This document shows positions 8,491-17,019 of a stretch of 64,000 bases of DNA, piece after piece. A program made the translations under genes and the position numbers. The stretch's first letter is position 1, and the number at the start of each line of letters is the position of its first letter. The notes below the pieces were generated by a model. It did no database searches, was not told where the DNA came from, and saw only the letters and a list, made by a program, of their open reading frames with translations. Source of the stretch: an uncultured Lachnospiraceae bacterium (GTDB lineage: Bacteria > Bacillota > Clostridia > Lachnospirales > Lachnospiraceae); NCBI GenBank assembly GCA_946552115.1, contig CAMNRH010000013.1, positions 16,927 to 80,926 on the forward strand, in the 5' to 3' direction.

Positions 8491-8553
8491 AGAGATAAGT
8501 AAACGGTACTGAAACAATTCAGTATAATATGATACATAAAGGAGAGTTCGCCA

Positions 8554-8976
8554 ATGGTAAATTTATTAACAGGCCCGAAAGGGAGCGGCAAGACACAGCA
8601 AATGATTGAGCTTGCTAACAAAAAAGCGAAAGAATGCAACGGAAATGTCGTATTAATCAAAAAAACCCATAGAGATACAGCAAGCGTAACCTTTGATATC
8701 CGTACAATCTGTATGGATGATTATACATCCATTACTAATATTGATACATATATCGGATTTTTATACGGTATGTACAGCTCCAACCATGATATTGAGCATG
8801 TATTTATTGACGGGATCTTAAAGCATGCCGACGTTTCACTTGATAATATGCCGGAATTTACGGAAAGACTGAAAAAGATTTCTGCAGAATGCGGTATTGA
8901 ATTTTATGTAAGCATCAGCGCAGCGAAAGATGATTTAAAAGATATCCACACAGAGGGCGTAGCCTTTATTAATTAA
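8554..8976 (+). CDS. Small P-loop NTPase, unknown function
   Basis: A 140-residue protein beginning with beta-strand plus Walker A (MVNLLTGPKGSGKT, residues 6-14). A hydrophobic strand ending VFIDGIL (about 83-89) is a plausible Walker B with an aspartate. The size and fold order recall the minimal P-loop core of thymidine-kinase-like proteins, but no zinc site or lasso motif is visible, so that label is not given. AAAGGAGAG lies before the ATG. It is monocistronic with its own promoter and terminator. Confidence 0.75.
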   Translation: MVNLLTGPKGSGKTQQMIELANKKAKECNGNVVLIKKTHRDTASVTFDIRTICMDDYTSITNIDTYIGFLYGMYSSNHDIEHVFIDGILKHADVSLDNMPEFTERLKKISAECGIEFYVSISAAKDDLKDIHTEGVAFIN

Positions 8977-9004
8977 TCTCAATACATCTTTTATTCCATG
9001 TATA

Positions 9005-9039
9005 AACAGAGGGGCGGATAATTCCACCCCTGTTTTTTT
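9005..9039. terminator. Terminator after the P-loop gene
   Basis: AACAGAGGGG pairs with CCCCTGTT, with one bulged A, and is followed by seven T on the plus strand. It lies directly at the end of the convergent gene starting at 10690 and may serve both. Confidence 0.85.
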
Positions 9040-10690
9040 AGTTCTCTTCGCTCCGTGCACCCTGTTCCTGCCCGTCTGTATTTGCTTTTTCTTCTACGGT
9101 AAGTGACAGAACCGTATTTGTTTTCTCTCCCTCTTTGTATTCCAGCACGACGCTTTGGCCTTCCTCACATCTCACCACGTCAATAAAGTCCACAACAGAA
9201 ATATCAAAAATATCCTCGGAATCTGTAATCATAAGATAATAATGTGAGGTTCCGTCAATAACCGCCTGTGCAATTTTTGTAATCTCCCCTTCGGCCGTAA
9301 GCACCTCACGGGTATCCTTTTCCGCCTCTTTCACACCACTGCTTAAAAGAAGCTCCAGATAATTCTCCTCACACTGGCTTACACTGTCTCCAATCGCTAC
9401 AATCTGATACTTCTGCACATTTACCATCGCATACTTCTTTACAAGCCCCGCGTCATCCTTAAGAGCGATAAAATAAGTCGGCTCGCCTGATATATTGAGG
9501 AGAAGCGGAAATGTCGCAACATATTTCAGATTCTGAACCTGACCCTCGGCAGAAGACATCGCGGAGGATTCTGTCGCCCCTTCCACCTCATAATATTTTG
9601 TCTCCATCGTCCTCTGATTAGAAAGAACGAAGCCTACATTCGACTGATCACCATTTACAGAGGTAACGCCGGTGTACATCCACACATCATCATCAAGCGC
9701 AAGGTAATTATAGCCGTCCGTTGTCCTGAGACAATCCTTCTGACTCAGCACACTATTAAAAAATCCATGCTTCAGTGTCCCGTAATAATCAAACAGCTCC
9801 ACCAAAAGATCCGCAGAATAAGCTCTGTCTATCCACTCCGGAGCCTGATCCACATCATAGGTCTTCATTTCTCCGGTCACCGCATTGCAGATGACAACCT
9901 TTCCTACTGTCTCGCCGCCGAACAGACCGATATTGAATTTTTTTACCGGGGCAATCCAGTACGGAACGCCGCTGTCATCTATTTCAAAGCTTAGCTGTCC
10001 ATAAATATAGGTCGGATGCGCAAACCGCAAATGACGGTAAATATTCCGGTTAAAATGCTCGCAGGTCATATATTTCATGCCCTCCTCAAGCTTTACAATC
10101 TCCGTACTCTGGGTCGCCATATTAATACGGATATATGCCGGAATTCCTTCTGAGCGGTTGGTAAACCATTTAATCAGACTGGCATACTTAAGCGGGGATA
10201 CCCGGACCGGGTTATCCTTATAATTAATCTGAGAATAGATTTCATCCGCCTCAAACTGAGATACCATATCCACCATACTTCCCATCTTACGGTCTCCGAG
10301 AATTTCCGCCGTGTCTTTATCAAGAAGCGGGATCATATCAAAAGAAAGCTCCTCAACATCATCGGAAAAATTTCCCTCTTCCACTTTCATAAGCTGCTGA
10401 TATTTCTTAGCATTTACAATCGGGGAGGATAAAACCGTTCCTATCACATAAACTGCGCCAAGCGCCAATATCACCGCTCCAAAACCTCTGACAACCTTAT
10501 TTTGCCTGAACTCGTCTCTGCGGATTCTCTTTTTCACCACATACACGACGACCAGTATAATAAGCAGCAATATTCCCATCACCCACGTATCTGACGAATG
10601 AATGTTAATCGCCGGAAGTGCAGCATAATAATATACCGCCGCCACGGCAATCAAAATCAATACGCCCATAAATGTTTTCTTTCCTTTCAT
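9038..10690 (-). CDS. Membrane protein of unknown function in the Trk operon
   Basis: A 550-residue protein. The first ~95 residues hold three membrane helices (about 7-28, 36-53, 67-88), followed by a long soluble, probably extracytoplasmic region ending in an acidic Glu/Gln-rich tail. The sequence is highly patterned (APVKKFNIGLFGGETVGKVV; GDQSNVGFVLSNQRTMETKYYEVEGA) and looks like a conserved clostridial family, but I know no function. It starts 13 bases after trkH with a clear GGAGG, so it is the third gene of a trkA-trkH operon. A role in potassium uptake or envelope homeostasis is inference from position only. Confidence 0.8.
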   Translation of the reverse strand: MKGKKTFMGVLILIAVAAVYYYAALPAINIHSSDTWVMGILLLIILVVVYVVKKRIRRDEFRQNKVVRGFGAVILALGAVYVIGTVLSSPIVNAKKYQQLMKVEEGNFSDDVEELSFDMIPLLDKDTAEILGDRKMGSMVDMVSQFEADEIYSQINYKDNPVRVSPLKYASLIKWFTNRSEGIPAYIRINMATQSTEIVKLEEGMKYMTCEHFNRNIYRHLRFAHPTYIYGQLSFEIDDSGVPYWIAPVKKFNIGLFGGETVGKVVICNAVTGEMKTYDVDQAPEWIDRAYSADLLVELFDYYGTLKHGFFNSVLSQKDCLRTTDGYNYLALDDDVWMYTGVTSVNGDQSNVGFVLSNQRTMETKYYEVEGATESSAMSSAEGQVQNLKYVATFPLLLNISGEPTYFIALKDDAGLVKKYAMVNVQKYQIVAIGDSVSQCEENYLELLLSSGVKEAEKDTREVLTAEGEITKIAQAVIDGTSHYYLMITDSEDIFDISVVDFIDVVRCEEGQSVVLEYKEGEKTNTVLSLTVEEKANTDGQEQGARSEEN

Positions 10691-10703
10691 ATCATACCTC
10701 CCT

Positions 10704-12152
10704 TTAAAATCTCTTTCTCCATGAAAATGCTGTAAGAAGCATCAGGAACGGAAAGATTTCCAGACGTCCCGCCAGCATATCAAAGCAAAACACCAGTTTG
10801 GACAATACGGAAAAATCCGCAAAGCTTCCGGCCGGCCCTACCCCGGCAATACCGGGGCCGATATTATTCAGCGTAGCCATAACTGAGCTGAAAGTCGTCG
10901 CAAAATCCTTATTGTCAAGCGAAACAAGCAAAATTGACAGTACCGTAATTCCCGCATATGCCATAAGATACATATAAACATTTTTTAAAATATCCGGACT
11001 CATCTTTTTTCCGTTGATGCGGATAATGCTGACCGACTGAGGATGAACAAGACGTTTCAGCTCCTGCTTGATGCTTTTAAATACAATCATAACTCTGGAA
11101 ACCTTGATACCGCCTCCAGTAGACGATGCACTGGCTCCGATCACCATTAAAAGAATCAATACACATTGTGAAAACATCGGCCATACATTATAGTCCGTCG
11201 TCGCATACCCGGTAGTCGTTATAATCGACGCCACCTGAAAAACAGCATACCGAAAGGCTTTAAGCGGATTCGGGTATTGACCGTTTATATTTATTGTAAT
11301 GAGCACGGTAGAAAGTGCAATAATACCAAGATATGCTTTTAATTCCTCATTTTTCCATACTGCTTTCGCTTCCCCAATCAGCAGGAAAAAATAAAGGTTA
11401 AAATTCACGCCAAACAAAATCATAAATACAGAAATTACACCGTCAATATAAGCGCTGTTAAAATGCCCCACACTGGCGGCATAGTTGGAAAAGCCTCCTG
11501 TTCCCGCCGTGCCGAACGCATGAATCAGGCTGTCAAAAAGATTCATACCGCCCACCACGAGCAGAATAATCTCCAATACTGTCATTCCAAAATACATACC
11601 ATACAGGATTCGGGCCGTGGACATAGTTTTCGGTACGAGTTTATCCTTTTCCGGTCCCGGAACCTCAGCCCGCATCAGGTACATAGAATTTTTCTTATCA
11701 AGCGTAGTCAGCATCATAACAAATACCAGCACGCCCATACCGCCTACCCAATGGGAAAAGCTTCTCCAAAACAGCATACTCCAGGGAAGCGCCTCCACAT
11801 CTTTTAAAATGGAAGAGCCTGTCGTAGTAAACCCTGAAACCATCTCAAAGAAAGCATCAAGATAACTCGGTATACTTCCGGAAACGGTAAATGGTACGGC
11901 TCCGAAAAGCGACCATAAAACCCACGCGCTGGCAACGATTATCATACCGTCCTTGCCGTATATGGAGGGAGCTTCCGGTTTTTTCCGTCCCATAAAAATA
12001 TAAATTAACGCAAGAACCAGCGCCGGAGCAATAAATGACACGGCCTCCCTCATCTCACCGTAAAGTACCCCGACAAACGCCGGTAGCAGCAAAAGAACCG
12101 CCTCAACTCCCAGCATCTTTGCCAAAATAAATCGTATCATCTTTATATTCAT
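10704..12152 (-). CDS. trkH: Trk-type potassium uptake membrane subunit
   Basis: The ion-conducting subunit of a Trk/Ktr potassium transporter. The 482-residue hydrophobic protein contains four pore-loop selectivity-filter motifs: TTTGSSI, GTGGFSN, TTGYATTD and NNIGPGI, each with the central glycine expected of the TrkH/KtrB family. The ORF track begins at a TTG (12179). The ATG at 12152 (MNIKMIRF) is the more natural N-terminus and lies just beyond the trkA stop codon. Translation probably follows trkA, which encodes the regulatory partner. Confidence 0.93.
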   Translation of the reverse strand: MNIKMIRFILAKMLGVEAVLLLLPAFVGVLYGEMREAVSFIAPALVLALIYIFMGRKKPEAPSIYGKDGMIIVASAWVLWSLFGAVPFTVSGSIPSYLDAFFEMVSGFTTTGSSILKDVEALPWSMLFWRSFSHWVGGMGVLVFVMMLTTLDKKNSMYLMRAEVPGPEKDKLVPKTMSTARILYGMYFGMTVLEIILLVVGGMNLFDSLIHAFGTAGTGGFSNYAASVGHFNSAYIDGVISVFMILFGVNFNLYFFLLIGEAKAVWKNEELKAYLGIIALSTVLITININGQYPNPLKAFRYAVFQVASIITTTGYATTDYNVWPMFSQCVLILLMVIGASASSTGGGIKVSRVMIVFKSIKQELKRLVHPQSVSIIRINGKKMSPDILKNVYMYLMAYAGITVLSILLVSLDNKDFATTFSSVMATLNNIGPGIAGVGPAGSFADFSVLSKLVFCFDMLAGRLEIFPFLMLLTAFSWRKRF

Positions 12153-12171
12153 AGCTTTTCTTCTGCCTCTC

Positions 12172-13530
12172 CTATGCAAGTATATCCTTAAGCTGACGAA
12201 TCGTATGTTCTTTCGTCACTATAATCACACTGTCACCCACTTCCAGATGGTCATTACCATTCGGAATAATTACCTTACGATTCCGGCCGATGCATGCAAT
12301 CAGGTGATTCGGCTTTGTCGGCAAATCCTTAAGCGGAATATTCGTATACTCACATTCCTGCTTAATAATATATTCCTGAGCCTCAACTCTCCCGTTTACC
12401 AGACGGTACATTGTTTCAACGTTCGCATTGCTGTAGGAATTCATTCTGGCTTTGACATAATTCAGGATAGCGTTCGCAGCCGCGCTTTTTGCAGAAACAG
12501 CGCTGTCTATCCCAAGCTCCTCAACCATCTGGGCCCTTGTCTCGCTGTTAATTTTAGCAATGATCTTATCAACCCCCTGCATCTTTGCATACAATGCCAT
12601 AATAATATTTTCTTCATCCATTCCCGTCAGGGCAACAAGAGCGTCCGCGCTCTGAATTCCCTCCTCAAGAAGCAAATCCTGGTCTGCGGCATCCCCGTGT
12701 ATAATCATTGCTTTCGGAAGCAGCTCGCACAGCTCCTCACATCTTCTCCCATTTTTTTCTATGATTTTCACCTGCATACCTGCCTGCAAAAGCTGCTGCG
12801 CAAGGTAAAAGCATAAATGTCCGCCGCCGCAGAGCAGCACATTCTTCACCTTTGCATTCTTCTTGCCAAGCGCCTTAAAGAAAGTCTTCAAGTCCTCGTG
12901 AGCCGCTGCGATATGAAGTTTGTCTCCCTGCCTCAACACAAAATAACCATCCGGAATATAGACGTCATTTCCTCTTTTTACCGCACATACAAGAATTTTT
13001 ATTTTATACTTTCTATATATCTCTGCCAGAGACAAATCCGCCAGCTGACTGCCCTCCCGAACAGGCATCTCTACCAGCTCCACTCTTCCTTTCATAAACG
13101 TTTCCACCTTGCTTGCCTCCGGAAAGAGAAGAATTCTTGCCACTTCATTCGCCGCTGCCAGCTCCGGATTTACCGCCATACTAAGATGCAAATCTGCTTT
13201 CAGCAAATCAATCTGCCTGTAATAAATGGGATTACGAAGCCTTGCAATTGTGTGTTTAGCCCCAATCTTTCTTGCGAGAAGACAGCTCAGCATGTTCATC
13301 TCATCAGACGAAGCACAGGCAATTACAAGATCTGCATTCGGCACATCCGCCTGCCTTTGCACCTCTACATCTGCGCCGTTTCCCGTAATACAAAAAATAT
13401 CCAGCTGATTTAACGCTGCCTGAAGCTTTCCCTCATTCTGGTCAATGAGTACTATATCATAATCCTCCTCGGACAGCTGGGTTGTCAGCTTATGCCCAAC
13501 CTTGCCGTCGCCTATAATTACAATTCTCAT
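12172..13530 (-). CDS. trkA: Trk system potassium uptake regulatory subunit
   Basis: A peripheral, cytoplasmic nucleotide-binding subunit that gates TrkH. The 452 residues form two repeats, each an RCK/TrkA-N Rossmann domain plus a TrkA-C domain. The first nucleotide motif is GDGKVG (about residues 7-12) with an acidic strand end (IVLID). The second is GGGHLC (about 230), where the last glycine of GxGxxG is replaced by Cys. This duplicated layout is typical of TrkA rather than KtrA. GAGG lies before the ATG. A -10 sequence TATAAT (13577-13582, minus strand) with a poor -35 lies 47 bases upstream. Confidence 0.95.
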   Translation of the reverse strand: MRIVIIGDGKVGHKLTTQLSEEDYDIVLIDQNEGKLQAALNQLDIFCITGNGADVEVQRQADVPNADLVIACASSDEMNMLSCLLARKIGAKHTIARLRNPIYYRQIDLLKADLHLSMAVNPELAAANEVARILLFPEASKVETFMKGRVELVEMPVREGSQLADLSLAEIYRKYKIKILVCAVKRGNDVYIPDGYFVLRQGDKLHIAAAHEDLKTFFKALGKKNAKVKNVLLCGGGHLCFYLAQQLLQAGMQVKIIEKNGRRCEELCELLPKAMIIHGDAADQDLLLEEGIQSADALVALTGMDEENIIMALYAKMQGVDKIIAKINSETRAQMVEELGIDSAVSAKSAAANAILNYVKARMNSYSNANVETMYRLVNGRVEAQEYIIKQECEYTNIPLKDLPTKPNHLIACIGRNRKVIIPNGNDHLEVGDSVIIVTKEHTIRQLKDILA

Positions 13531-13599
13531 TTTTTTATTCCTCTTTACATCGTAATGTATTTTTTACAACAAGGGAATTATAGCACCTTTATACTAAGA

Positions 13600-13624
13600 A
13601 AAAAAGCCCCAAACGGGCTTTTCT
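13600..13624 (-). terminator. Terminator of the EF-G-like gene
   Basis: Minus strand AAAAGCCC-GTTT-GGGGCTTTTTTT: a compact stem followed by a seven-base T-run, between the EF-G-like stop and the trkA promoter region. Confidence 0.88.
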
Positions 13625-13638
13625 TCTCTCATTTTCCT

Positions 13639-15714
13639 TTATTCCTCAGATGCTCTTTTTGCAATCTCCGCCTCCTGAACATCCGACGGCGCCTGCTCAT
13701 AGCGGGCAAATTCATACTCATAAGTACCTCTGCCGCCTGTCATAGAACGAAGTGTCGTACAATATCCGAATAATCCTGTCATCGGGACGTCCGCCTCTAT
13801 CACCTGACGGCCGCTGCCTGTCGGATTCATTCCAAGTACACGTCCGCGCCGTTTATTCAAATCTCCCATAACATCTCCGGTATAGTCGTCCGGAACCGTT
13901 ACTTTCACAGATGCAATCGGCTCTAACAGAATGGGTCCTGCCTCCATAAATCCTTTTTTAAACGCCTGAATTGTAGCAGTTTTAAACGCCATCTCCGAAG
14001 AATCCACCGGATGATAGGAGCCGTCGTAAAGCACCGCCTTTACGCCTACTACCGGATATCCTGCCAGAGGTCCTTTCACCACGGAATCCTGAAGACCCTT
14101 TTCAACTGCCGGGAAGTAATTCTTCGGAACCGCGCCGCCTACTACCTCTTCCTCAAATACGTACGGCGTCTCCATATCTCCGGACGGCTCGAAACGCATC
14201 TTTACATGTCCATACTGTCCATGTCCGCCGGACTGCTTTTTATACTTCGTATCGACGTCGGATTTTTTCTTAATTGTCTCTCTGAACGCAACCTTCGGTG
14301 TCTCCAGTATTACTTCGCACTTATATCTTTCCGACAGCTTGCTGACAACTATGTCAAGATGCTGCTCGCCCATGCCGTAAATCAAAGATTGGCGGTTCTC
14401 ACTGTCATTAACCGACTTCAGTGTAACATCCTCTGCCATCATCCTCTGGAGCGCCTGTGATACCTTATCCTCATCGCCCTTATTCTTTGTCGAATATCTC
14501 ATATATGTATACGGCCTGGAATACTCTGTCTTTCCATAGAGAACCGGCGTCGTCTTTGCAGAAAGAGTATCTCCCGTCTTTGTACTCGTAAGCTTTCCGA
14601 TAGCCCCGATATCACCCGCAAAAAGCTCGCTTACCTCTACCGGCTTATTTCCGACCATCGTATAAATCTTTCCGAGCTTCTCGTCCGCCTCTGAGGTTGG
14701 ATTATAAAGAACATCCTCACCCTTTAATACGCCGGAGCATACTTTAATGAAAGAATACTTTCCTATAAACGGATCCACCATTGTTTTAAATACATACGCA
14801 GATTTTGCCTTTGAAAAGTCATAATTTGCCTCGTAAATTTCATTTGTCTTGCGATTGATACCCGCACACTCTCTCCAGTCGGGACTTGGGAAGAATCTTA
14901 CAATATCGGACAACAGGTTTGCAACGCCGTGAGCCTGAATATTGGAGCCCATCGCCACCGGAACGATGCTTCCCTCCATAACCTCCGTACGCATTGCGGC
15001 GCGGATTTCCTCCACGGAAAACTCCTCGCCCGCAAAATAACGGTCCATAAATTCCTCGCTTGTCTCCGCAACCGCCTCAAGAAGCTTCTCTCTGTAGGTT
15101 TCCAGATTCGGCTTACAATAATCAGGAATCTCACATTCCTCTCTCTGTCCGATACCGGTGTAACGTCTTCCCGCATTCTTAATAATATTTACATAGCCCA
15201 CCAGCTTCTCATTCTCACGGATCGGCTGGAAATGAGGGGCAATCACCTTGCCGTATTTATCATTCAAGTCCTCTACTACCTGACGGAAGCTCGCATCGTC
15301 CACATCCATCTCTGTTACATAAATCATTCTCGGAAGATTATATTTATCGCATAGCTCCCATGCTTTCTCTGTTCCGACCTCTACGCCTGCCTTACCGGAT
15401 ACTACGATAATTGCCGCGTCCGCCGCGCTCACTGCTTCCTCCACTTCACCTACGAAATCAAAATATCCCGGAGTATCCAGAATGTTGATCTTCGCTTTCT
15501 CCCATTCAATCGGAATTAAAGTCGTACTAATTGAAAATCCGCGCTTCTGTTCCTCTTTATCGAAATCACTAATCGTATTCTTGTCGGACACCTTTCCCAT
15601 ACGGTTGGTTGCTCCTGATACATAAGCCATAGCCTCAGCAAGACTTGTCTTTCCGCACCCACCGTGTCCTAAAAGGACGACATTTCTAATTTCGTCAGTT
15701 CTATAAACCTTCAT
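13639..15714 (-). CDS. Elongation factor G paralogue (EF-G-like GTPase)
   Basis: A 691-residue translational GTPase with EF-G domain order: G domain, barrel domain II, and domains III-V ending in the RRG-containing C-terminal fold. Walker A is GHGGCGKT (residues 16-23), whereas classical EF-G has AHIDAGKT. The G2 region reads RGFSIST instead of RGITI, DTPG is intact and the G4 position reads TEMD instead of NKMD. These changes identify it as the paralogous EF-G-like family, not the housekeeping fusA, which is normally beside rpsL/rpsG. The role is probably translation- or ribosome-related under particular conditions; this is inference. AAGGAGG precedes the ATG. It is monocistronic, with its own promoter and terminator. 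Confidence 0.88.
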   Translation of the reverse strand: MKVYRTDEIRNVVLLGHGGCGKTSLAEAMAYVSGATNRMGKVSDKNTISDFDKEEQKRGFSISTTLIPIEWEKAKINILDTPGYFDFVGEVEEAVSAADAAIIVVSGKAGVEVGTEKAWELCDKYNLPRMIYVTEMDVDDASFRQVVEDLNDKYGKVIAPHFQPIRENEKLVGYVNIIKNAGRRYTGIGQREECEIPDYCKPNLETYREKLLEAVAETSEEFMDRYFAGEEFSVEEIRAAMRTEVMEGSIVPVAMGSNIQAHGVANLLSDIVRFFPSPDWRECAGINRKTNEIYEANYDFSKAKSAYVFKTMVDPFIGKYSFIKVCSGVLKGEDVLYNPTSEADEKLGKIYTMVGNKPVEVSELFAGDIGAIGKLTSTKTGDTLSAKTTPVLYGKTEYSRPYTYMRYSTKNKGDEDKVSQALQRMMAEDVTLKSVNDSENRQSLIYGMGEQHLDIVVSKLSERYKCEVILETPKVAFRETIKKKSDVDTKYKKQSGGHGQYGHVKMRFEPSGDMETPYVFEEEVVGGAVPKNYFPAVEKGLQDSVVKGPLAGYPVVGVKAVLYDGSYHPVDSSEMAFKTATIQAFKKGFMEAGPILLEPIASVKVTVPDDYTGDVMGDLNKRRGRVLGMNPTGSGRQVIEADVPMTGLFGYCTTLRSMTGGRGTYEYEFARYEQAPSDVQEAEIAKRASEE

Positions 15715-15755
15715 ATTTCGCTGCCTCCTTGCGTTAGTAAAAATCTCATGTATAC

Positions 15756-15784
15756 ATTGTACTAAAAAAAGAGTACCATTACAA
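15756..15784 (-). promoter_or_regulatory. Promoter of the EF-G-like gene
   Basis: Minus strand TTGTAA (15779-15784), 17 bases, TACAAT (15756-15761); about 40 bases upstream of the start codon. Confidence 0.7.
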
Positions 15785-15894
15785 CTCTTTTGTGCAAAAT
15801 TTATGGTTTAATCCTATACACTTTCTCACTTTAAAGTGATATGATATTGACAAAGCAAGCCCCAGAATATAAAATTAGGAGGTTCCATTTAATC

Positions 15895-17019
15895 ATGAAC
15901 GCAGAAAAACAGGAAAAACCGAACAAAAGGCCGAAAGCGGGCTTTATCGGCCTCGGCTTAATCGGCGGTTCTATCGCAAAGGCAATCCGCCGGTATTATC
16001 CGGATTATGAAATTGTGGCCTTTGATAAAAACAGGGAGGCGCTTGCCCTTGCCACTCAGGAGTCTGTCATCGACGTTGCGTCCACGACAATTGACAGTAA
16101 TTTCCGCGGCTGCAGCTATATTTTTTTATGCGCTCCCGTTTCCTATAATACGGCATACCTAAAGCAGATTAAGGAATATTTGCACGAGGACTGTATTCTG
16201 ACAGACGTAGGCAGCGTAAAAACCGGCATTCACAAGGAAGTAAAACGGCTTAATATTGAGAAATATTTTATCGGCGGTCATCCGATGGCCGGATCGGAAA
16301 AAAGCGGCTACGCCAATTCTAAGGCAATACTGATTGAAAATGCCTATTATATCCTGACGCCCTCCGCGCCTGTTCCGAAAGAAAAGCTGACAAAATATCG
16401 GGCATTTGTGGAAAGCTTAAAAGCTATCCCGATTATTCTTGGCTACGAGGAGCATGATTATGTAACGGGCACTATCAGTCATCTTCCCCATATCATCGCT
16501 TCCTCCCTTGTAAATTATGTACGGGACACAGATACGAAAGAAGAGCTGATGAAAAATCTCGCGGCCGGAGGCTTTAAGGATATTACGAGAATCGCCTCCT
16601 CCTCTCCGACTATGTGGCAGCACATCTGTTTGAAAAACCGGGAAAATATATCCGAAATTTTAAACGGATACATCCATACTCTGACAAAAATAAAAGAATA
16701 TATAGATACCTCCGATGAACAGGCTCTATACCATTGGTTTGATTCATCCAGAAGCTATCGGAATTCCATTCCCGGCTCCTCAGCAGGACCGATTAAAAAA
16801 TCCTATGCCGTATACTGCGACATTATTGATGAAGCCGGAGGAATTGCCGCAATCGCCACCATTCTTGCATCCAATGGCATCAACCTTAAAAATATCGGAA
16901 TTGTAAATAACAGAGAATTTGAAGAAGGGGTTCTGCGCATTGAATTTTACGATGGAGCTTCCTCCGGGAAAGCATCGGAATTACTGCAGAAATTCAGGTA
17001 TATTGTCTATGAGCGTTAA
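15895..17019 (+). CDS. tyrA: Prephenate dehydrogenase with ACT domain
   Basis: Converts prephenate to 4-hydroxyphenylpyruvate with NAD in tyrosine synthesis. The 374-residue protein has an NAD-binding GLGLIGGS motif near residue 20, the diagnostic GGHPMAGSEKSGY segment and a C-terminal ACT domain (YAVYCDIIDEAGGIAAIATIL) that usually binds tyrosine for feedback inhibition. The ORF track starts at 15841. The ATG at 15895 after AGGAGG is preferred, although its spacing (12 bases) is slightly long. A perfect 14-base palindrome, TCACTTTAAAGTGA, lies upstream at about 15827-15840. The stop overlaps the aroA start by 11 bases. Confidence 0.93.
   Translation: MNAEKQEKPNKRPKAGFIGLGLIGGSIAKAIRRYYPDYEIVAFDKNREALALATQESVIDVASTTIDSNFRGCSYIFLCAPVSYNTAYLKQIKEYLHEDCILTDVGSVKTGIHKEVKRLNIEKYFIGGHPMAGSEKSGYANSKAILIENAYYILTPSAPVPKEKLTKYRAFVESLKAIPIILGYEEHDYVTGTISHLPHIIASSLVNYVRDTDTKEELMKNLAAGGFKDITRIASSSPTMWQHICLKNRENISEILNGYIHTLTKIKEYIDTSDEQALYHWFDSSRSYRNSIPGSSAGPIKKSYAVYCDIIDEAGGIAAIATILASNGINLKNIGIVNNREFEEGVLRIEFYDGASSGKASELLQKFRYIVYER

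Noticed and set aside
12153-12179. TTG start for trkH as in the ORF track
   Set aside because: It adds a basic tail not typical of TrkH and overlaps the trkA end; the ATG at 12152 gives the normal N-terminus.
15847-15875. TTGACA-17-TAAAAT promoter for tyrA
   Set aside because: The transcription start would fall on the AGGAGG that serves as the tyrA ribosome binding site, so it is probably chance or not used.
15841-15894. Upstream ATG of tyrA
   Set aside because: It adds 18 residues with no family resemblance and has no ribosome binding site; AGGAGG precedes the ATG at 15895.
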